Assembly: GCA_000302695.1 (NCBI GenBank)
Contig: AMFN01000001.1
Location: 62,001-126,000, forward strand
Length of the DNA: 64,000 nt
DNA from: Enterobacteriaceae bacterium LSJC7
GTDB lineage: Bacteria; Pseudomonadota; Gammaproteobacteria; Enterobacterales; Enterobacteriaceae
Direction of reading: 5' to 3'
Shown one piece after another: positions 61,027 to 64,000 of the stretch (the stretch's first letter is position 1; each line of letters begins with the position of its first letter). The position numbers and the translations under genes are program-made. The notes beneath the pieces were generated by a model that was given only the letters and a program-made list of their open reading frames with translations, did not search any database and was not told where the DNA came from.

Positions 61027-62394
61027 TTATGCAGCACCTCTGACGAGCTGCTCAATTTCAAACCGGTTAGTGACTTTATTGTCGATTTTGACGTAGGCGC
61101 TGCGCTCTGCGGGCACCACTACGGCTTCGTTTACGCCAGGGGCGGCCAGCAGGCGCTGTGCAAGAGTGGCGTCACTGGCGGCCTCCTCGGGCAACTCTAC
61201 GCGCAGACTGCTGACGTACGGCGGCTCCTGCATGGTGAGGCTCACCAGTAGCCACGTTACCGCCAGCAGTGCGCCAAACAAAAAGACCGTCTGGGTGTCG
61301 TAATGGCCCGCGAGCCAGCCGCCGAGTGAGCCACCAATAGCTACGCCGAGAAACTGGCTGGTGGAGTAAACGCCCATAGCCGTGCCTTTGTAACCGGCGG
61401 GGGACTCCTTGCTGATAAGCGAGGGCAGAATGGCTTCCATCAGGTTAAATGCCACAAAGAACATCTGCACGCCTGCCACCAGCACCCAAAAACTTGAGCC
61501 CGCACCCCACAGAACCACTTCGGCAATCAGCAGCAGCGCCACGCAGCCGACAAACACGCGTTTCATGCGACGTTTCACTTCGGCATAAATAATAAATGGC
61601 ACCACGCAGGCAAAGGCGATAAGCATAGTGCACAGGTAGACCTTCCAGTGGCTGACGGCGGGCAGGCCCGCGCGCTCAAGCTCACCCGGCAGGGCGACAA
61701 ACGTGGACATCAGCATGATGTGCAGGCACATGATGCCAAAATTGAGTTTCAGCAGCTTTGGGTTAGCCAGCACCTGGCGAAAGCAGCCTTTGACCATGCC
61801 TGATTCGCGGTTAAGGCGATGTGCGCTGGCGTTGGGTACCATCACGACAGTGATAATGACCGCAAGCGTTGCCAGCAAGGCAATCATCCAGAACAGGCCG
61901 TGCAGGCCAACGGCGTGGGTAACGATGGGGCCGAGCACCATGGCCAGAGCGAAGGTCACACCGAAGCTGACGCCGATAAACGCCATCGCTTTGGTGCGGT
62001 TTTGCTCGCGAGTAAGGTCGGACAGCAGCGCCATCACCGCGGCAGCAATGGCACCGGAGCCTTGCAGCGCACGGCCCAGAATCACACCCCAGATAGAGTC
62101 GGCGAGGGCGGCGATAACACTGCCAAGCACAAACACCAGCAGACCGCCAATAATCAGCGGCTTGCGGCCAATGCGGTCAGAGAGCAGGCCGAACGGCACC
62201 TGAAAGACAGCCTGTGCCAGACCGTAAATGCCAATAGCCAGACCAATCAGTGCCTCTGTCGCGCCCTGGAGCGCCATGCCCCAGGTGGTGAGCACAGGCA
62301 ATACCATAAACATGCCCAGCATGCGTAATGAGAAGACTGTCCCTAATCCCCACGTTGCGCGCCGCTCAGCGGATGTCATTTTATAATCGTTCAT
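61027..62394 (-). CDS. yajR: YajR, major facilitator superfamily transporter
   Basis: 455 aa: 12 membrane segments with MFS motif A GLLSDRIGRKPLIIGGLL, motif B-like ALQGSGAIAAAVMALLSD, and the extra C-terminal YAM domain (about residues 390-455; LAQRLLAAPGVNEAVVVPAERSAYVKID) typical of YajR. Substrate unknown; proposed drug or sugar efflux. Confidence 0.95.
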   Translation of the reverse strand: MNDYKMTSAERRATWGLGTVFSLRMLGMFMVLPVLTTWGMALQGATEALIGLAIGIYGLAQAVFQVPFGLLSDRIGRKPLIIGGLLVFVLGSVIAALADSIWGVILGRALQGSGAIAAAVMALLSDLTREQNRTKAMAFIGVSFGVTFALAMVLGPIVTHAVGLHGLFWMIALLATLAVIITVVMVPNASAHRLNRESGMVKGCFRQVLANPKLLKLNFGIMCLHIMLMSTFVALPGELERAGLPAVSHWKVYLCTMLIAFACVVPFIIYAEVKRRMKRVFVGCVALLLIAEVVLWGAGSSFWVLVAGVQMFFVAFNLMEAILPSLISKESPAGYKGTAMGVYSTSQFLGVAIGGSLGGWLAGHYDTQTVFLFGALLAVTWLLVSLTMQEPPYVSSLRVELPEEAASDATLAQRLLAAPGVNEAVVVPAERSAYVKIDNKVTNRFEIEQLVRGAA

Positions 62395-62624
62395 TCATTT
62401 CCTGGAAGAAAAGCCAGACAACAGAAGTCTCATCAGCGTCTGATACAGCAGGCTCAACACCGCGCGGCTATTGTCGCACAGGTGAGCGCAGACCACGCTC
62501 AGGAAGGTTGAAACTGTGATGTCAGATTAGACAGCTTAGTGTAGTGCGCAGGCAAGGGAGGGTAAACGCCCGCTGTTTTAGCAAATATTACAGCGTTTAC
62601 TTATTTGATAACACACGTAAAAAA

Positions 62625-62645
62625 GGGCGCTAATGCGCCCTTTTT
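62625..62645. terminator. Terminator of the cyo operon
   Basis: AAAAAGGGCGC-TAAT-GCGCCCTTTTT; symmetric. On the minus strand it ends the cyo transcript 14 bases after the cyoE stop. Confidence 0.9.
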
Positions 62646-62658
62646 CGTTACTGGATGC

Positions 62659-63546
62659 TTACCAGGCGTAAGTCAGCAAATTGTGCGAGTCGGGCACCAT
62701 AAAGTCCACCGACATCATCACGCTCAGCGAGGTGATAGCCACAATGGAAAAGACGAACAATTTGCGCGCCCACACGCGGTCGTTCTCCGTCTTGTAACCC
62801 GACAGCGCCATGCCAAGCCACCACACGCTGACCGCCACGCCGACAATCAGGTATTTGTAGCCTGCATAGCCGCCCAGCGACAGCATTAGCGTGGCAACCG
62901 CAAAGGCTGCAATGTAGAGCGTGATGTGGTTCTTCGCAACCGAGATCCCTTTCACCACCGGCAGCACCGGGATGTTAGCGGCCTGATAATCCTTAAAGCG
63001 GAAGATGGCAATCGCATAGGAGTGCGGCATCTGCCACAGGCTGAAAATAGCCAGCAGGATCAGGGCGCCAGTGTCGAACTCGTTGGTCACCGCACAGTAG
63101 CCAATCACCGGTGGCGCTGCACCAGAAAGGCTGCCGATAAGCGTGCCGTAAACCGACTTGCGTTTCATGTACAGGCTATAGACGCCGACATACACCACAA
63201 AGCCCATCACCCCAAGCCACATGGCCAGAGGGTTAGCACCAAACCACAACAGCATGAAGCCAGCAATACCCAACGCTGTGGCGTAAGCCAGCGAGACCTG
63301 CGGCGAGATCAGGCCTTTTACCAGCACCCGGTTCTTCGTCCTTTCCATCTTGCGGTCGATATCGCGGTCAATAACGTTGTTGTAGACACAACCTGACGCG
63401 ACGACCAGCGATACGCCCACGAGGGTGTACAGGAATAAGGGATAATCAATGCTGCCCTTCGAGGCCAGTAAAAATCCTCCAATGACAGAAATTAAATTCC
63501 CGAAAATAATTCCCGGTTTCGTGACTTGCAGGTATTGCTTAATCAT
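62659..63546 (-). CDS. cyoE: CyoE, protoheme IX farnesyltransferase (heme O synthase)
   Basis: 295 aa, UbiA-type prenyltransferase, nine or so membrane segments. Asp-rich motifs [17 protein letters not shown] and [17 protein letters not shown] bind farnesyl diphosphate and Mg. The ATG at 63546 ([18 protein letters not shown]) fits the E. coli length (296). Supplies heme O to cytochrome bo. Last gene of cyoABCDE, 11 bases after cyoD. Confidence 0.96.
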   Translation of the reverse strand: MIKQYLQVTKPGIIFGNLISVIGGFLLASKGSIDYPLFLYTLVGVSLVVASGCVYNNVIDRDIDRKMERTKNRVLVKGLISPQVSLAYATALGIAGFMLLWFGANPLAMWLGVMGFVVYVGVYSLYMKRKSVYGTLIGSLSGAAPPVIGYCAVTNEFDTGALILLAIFSLWQMPHSYAIAIFRFKDYQAANIPVLPVVKGISVAKNHITLYIAAFAVATLMLSLGGYAGYKYLIVGVAVSVWWLGMALSGYKTENDRVWARKLFVFSIVAITSLSVMMSVDFMVPDSHNLLTYAW

Positions 63547-63557
63547 GTTTACCGCTC

Positions 63558-63884
63558 TTAAGAAAGCATCATATTGTGGTTCAGGTTCCACATAATCCAG
63601 ATTGAGCCTACAACCAGAATCGTAATGATGAGCACCGTAAAGACGAATGCCGTCATGTTCCAGCCCTCATCGGACTTGGTATTCATGTGCAGGAAGCAGG
63701 ATAAGTGAACCAGAATCTGTACCACCGCAGTGACCAGCACCACGCCCAGAGTGACTGCGGTTGACGCGCCGCCATTCATCACCATCCAGAACGGGATAAC
63801 CGTCAGGATGATGGACAGGATGAAGCCTGTCATATAGGTTTTGACGCTGCCGTGAGGTGCAGAGTTATCGTGTGAATGACTCAT
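63558..63884 (-). CDS. cyoD: CyoD, cytochrome bo(3) ubiquinol oxidase subunit IV
   Basis: 108 aa, three membrane segments: MSHSHDN...[40 protein letters not shown] and [28 protein letters not shown]. Assists copper-site assembly in subunit I. ATG at 63884 overlaps the cyoC stop (TAATG). Confidence 0.97.
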   Translation of the reverse strand: MSHSHDNSAPHGSVKTYMTGFILSIILTVIPFWMVMNGGASTAVTLGVVLVTAVVQILVHLSCFLHMNTKSDEGWNMTAFVFTVLIITILVVGSIWIMWNLNHNMMLS

Positions 63885-64000
63885 TACATCGCCCCCATCA
63901 GATAAACAACAGAGAACACACAGATCCAGACCACGTCCAGGAAGTGCCAGAACATGCTCAGGCACAGCAGACGCGTGCGGTTAGTGCTGGTCAGGCCGCG
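63884..64000 (-). CDS. cyoC: CyoC, cytochrome bo(3) subunit III, C-terminal end (cut by window edge)
   Basis: The last 38 codons are visible: [20 protein letters not shown] and [18 protein letters not shown], the final membrane helix of a heme-copper oxidase subunit III. It stops at 63884, overlapping cyoD by one base. The rest of the gene, and cyoB and cyoA, lie right of the window. Confidence 0.95.
   Translation of the reverse strand, partial: RGLTSTNRTRLLCLSMFWHFLDVVWICVFSVVYLMGAM

Overview
The window is chromosomal DNA from a member of the Enterobacteriaceae. From 19.6 kb to the right end, gene order follows the 8.5-10 min region of the Escherichia coli chromosome: rdgC, mak, sbcC-sbcD, phoB-phoR, brnQ, proY, malZ, acpH, queA-tgt-yajC-secD-secF, tsx, yajI, nrdR-ribD-ribH-nusB-thiL-pgpA, yajO, dxs-ispA-xseB, thiI, yajL-panE, yajQ, yajR, cyoE-cyoD-cyoC. 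Protein lengths and motifs match the E. coli products closely, but the G+C-rich codon use and the inserted genes point to a genus outside Escherichia, in the broad Enterobacter/Cronobacter/Kosakonia-like group. The genus cannot be fixed from the sequence alone.

The left 15 kb is accessory. It starts with the first 44 codons of a fimbrial subunit gene running off the edge. Next come an A/T-rich unknown membrane protein gene, a small lipoprotein gene, a 7-bp tandem repeat array, a frameshifted gene fragment and a DASS-family anion transporter gene. From 5.7 to 8.6 kb is a decay zone: a response regulator and a Tat-exported alpha/beta hydrolase joined tail to tail at a deletion scar, an intact MarR regulator, an amidase stump and a frameshifted RutF/HpaC-type flavin reductase. 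After 900 bp of A/T-rich non-coding DNA comes a compact operon for polysaccharide initiation and export (a WecA paralogue plus wza-wzb-wzc) with no glycosyltransferase, flippase or polymerase gene. It ends at a terminator shared with hemB.

Between hemB and rdgC lies a hydroxyarylic-acid decarboxylase operon (bsdBCD). It diverges from its MarR-type regulator hosA, has a perfect 14-bp palindrome in front of bsdB, and has a MarA/RamA-like AraC gene downstream of hosA. In E. coli hemB and rdgC are separated by the sbmA-phoA-proC-aroL segment, so this is a rearranged junction.

Within the conserved backbone, extra genes sit at gaps: a probable Imm51-type immunity gene in place of araJ; an isochorismatase-like / monooxygenase-like / YtcJ-like amidohydrolase operon after malZ; a secreted CHAP-domain protein next to acpH; and a membrane SPFH protein between thiI and yajL. 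The convergent pgpA/yajO gap holds a chain of inverted repeats, including two mutually exclusive 9-bp helices. Part of it recurs, diverged, at 4.86 kb. No rRNA, tRNA, CRISPR array or intact insertion sequence was seen. The best candidates for something undescribed are this repeat/structured element, the 7-bp array, the orphan export operon and the SPFH insertion.
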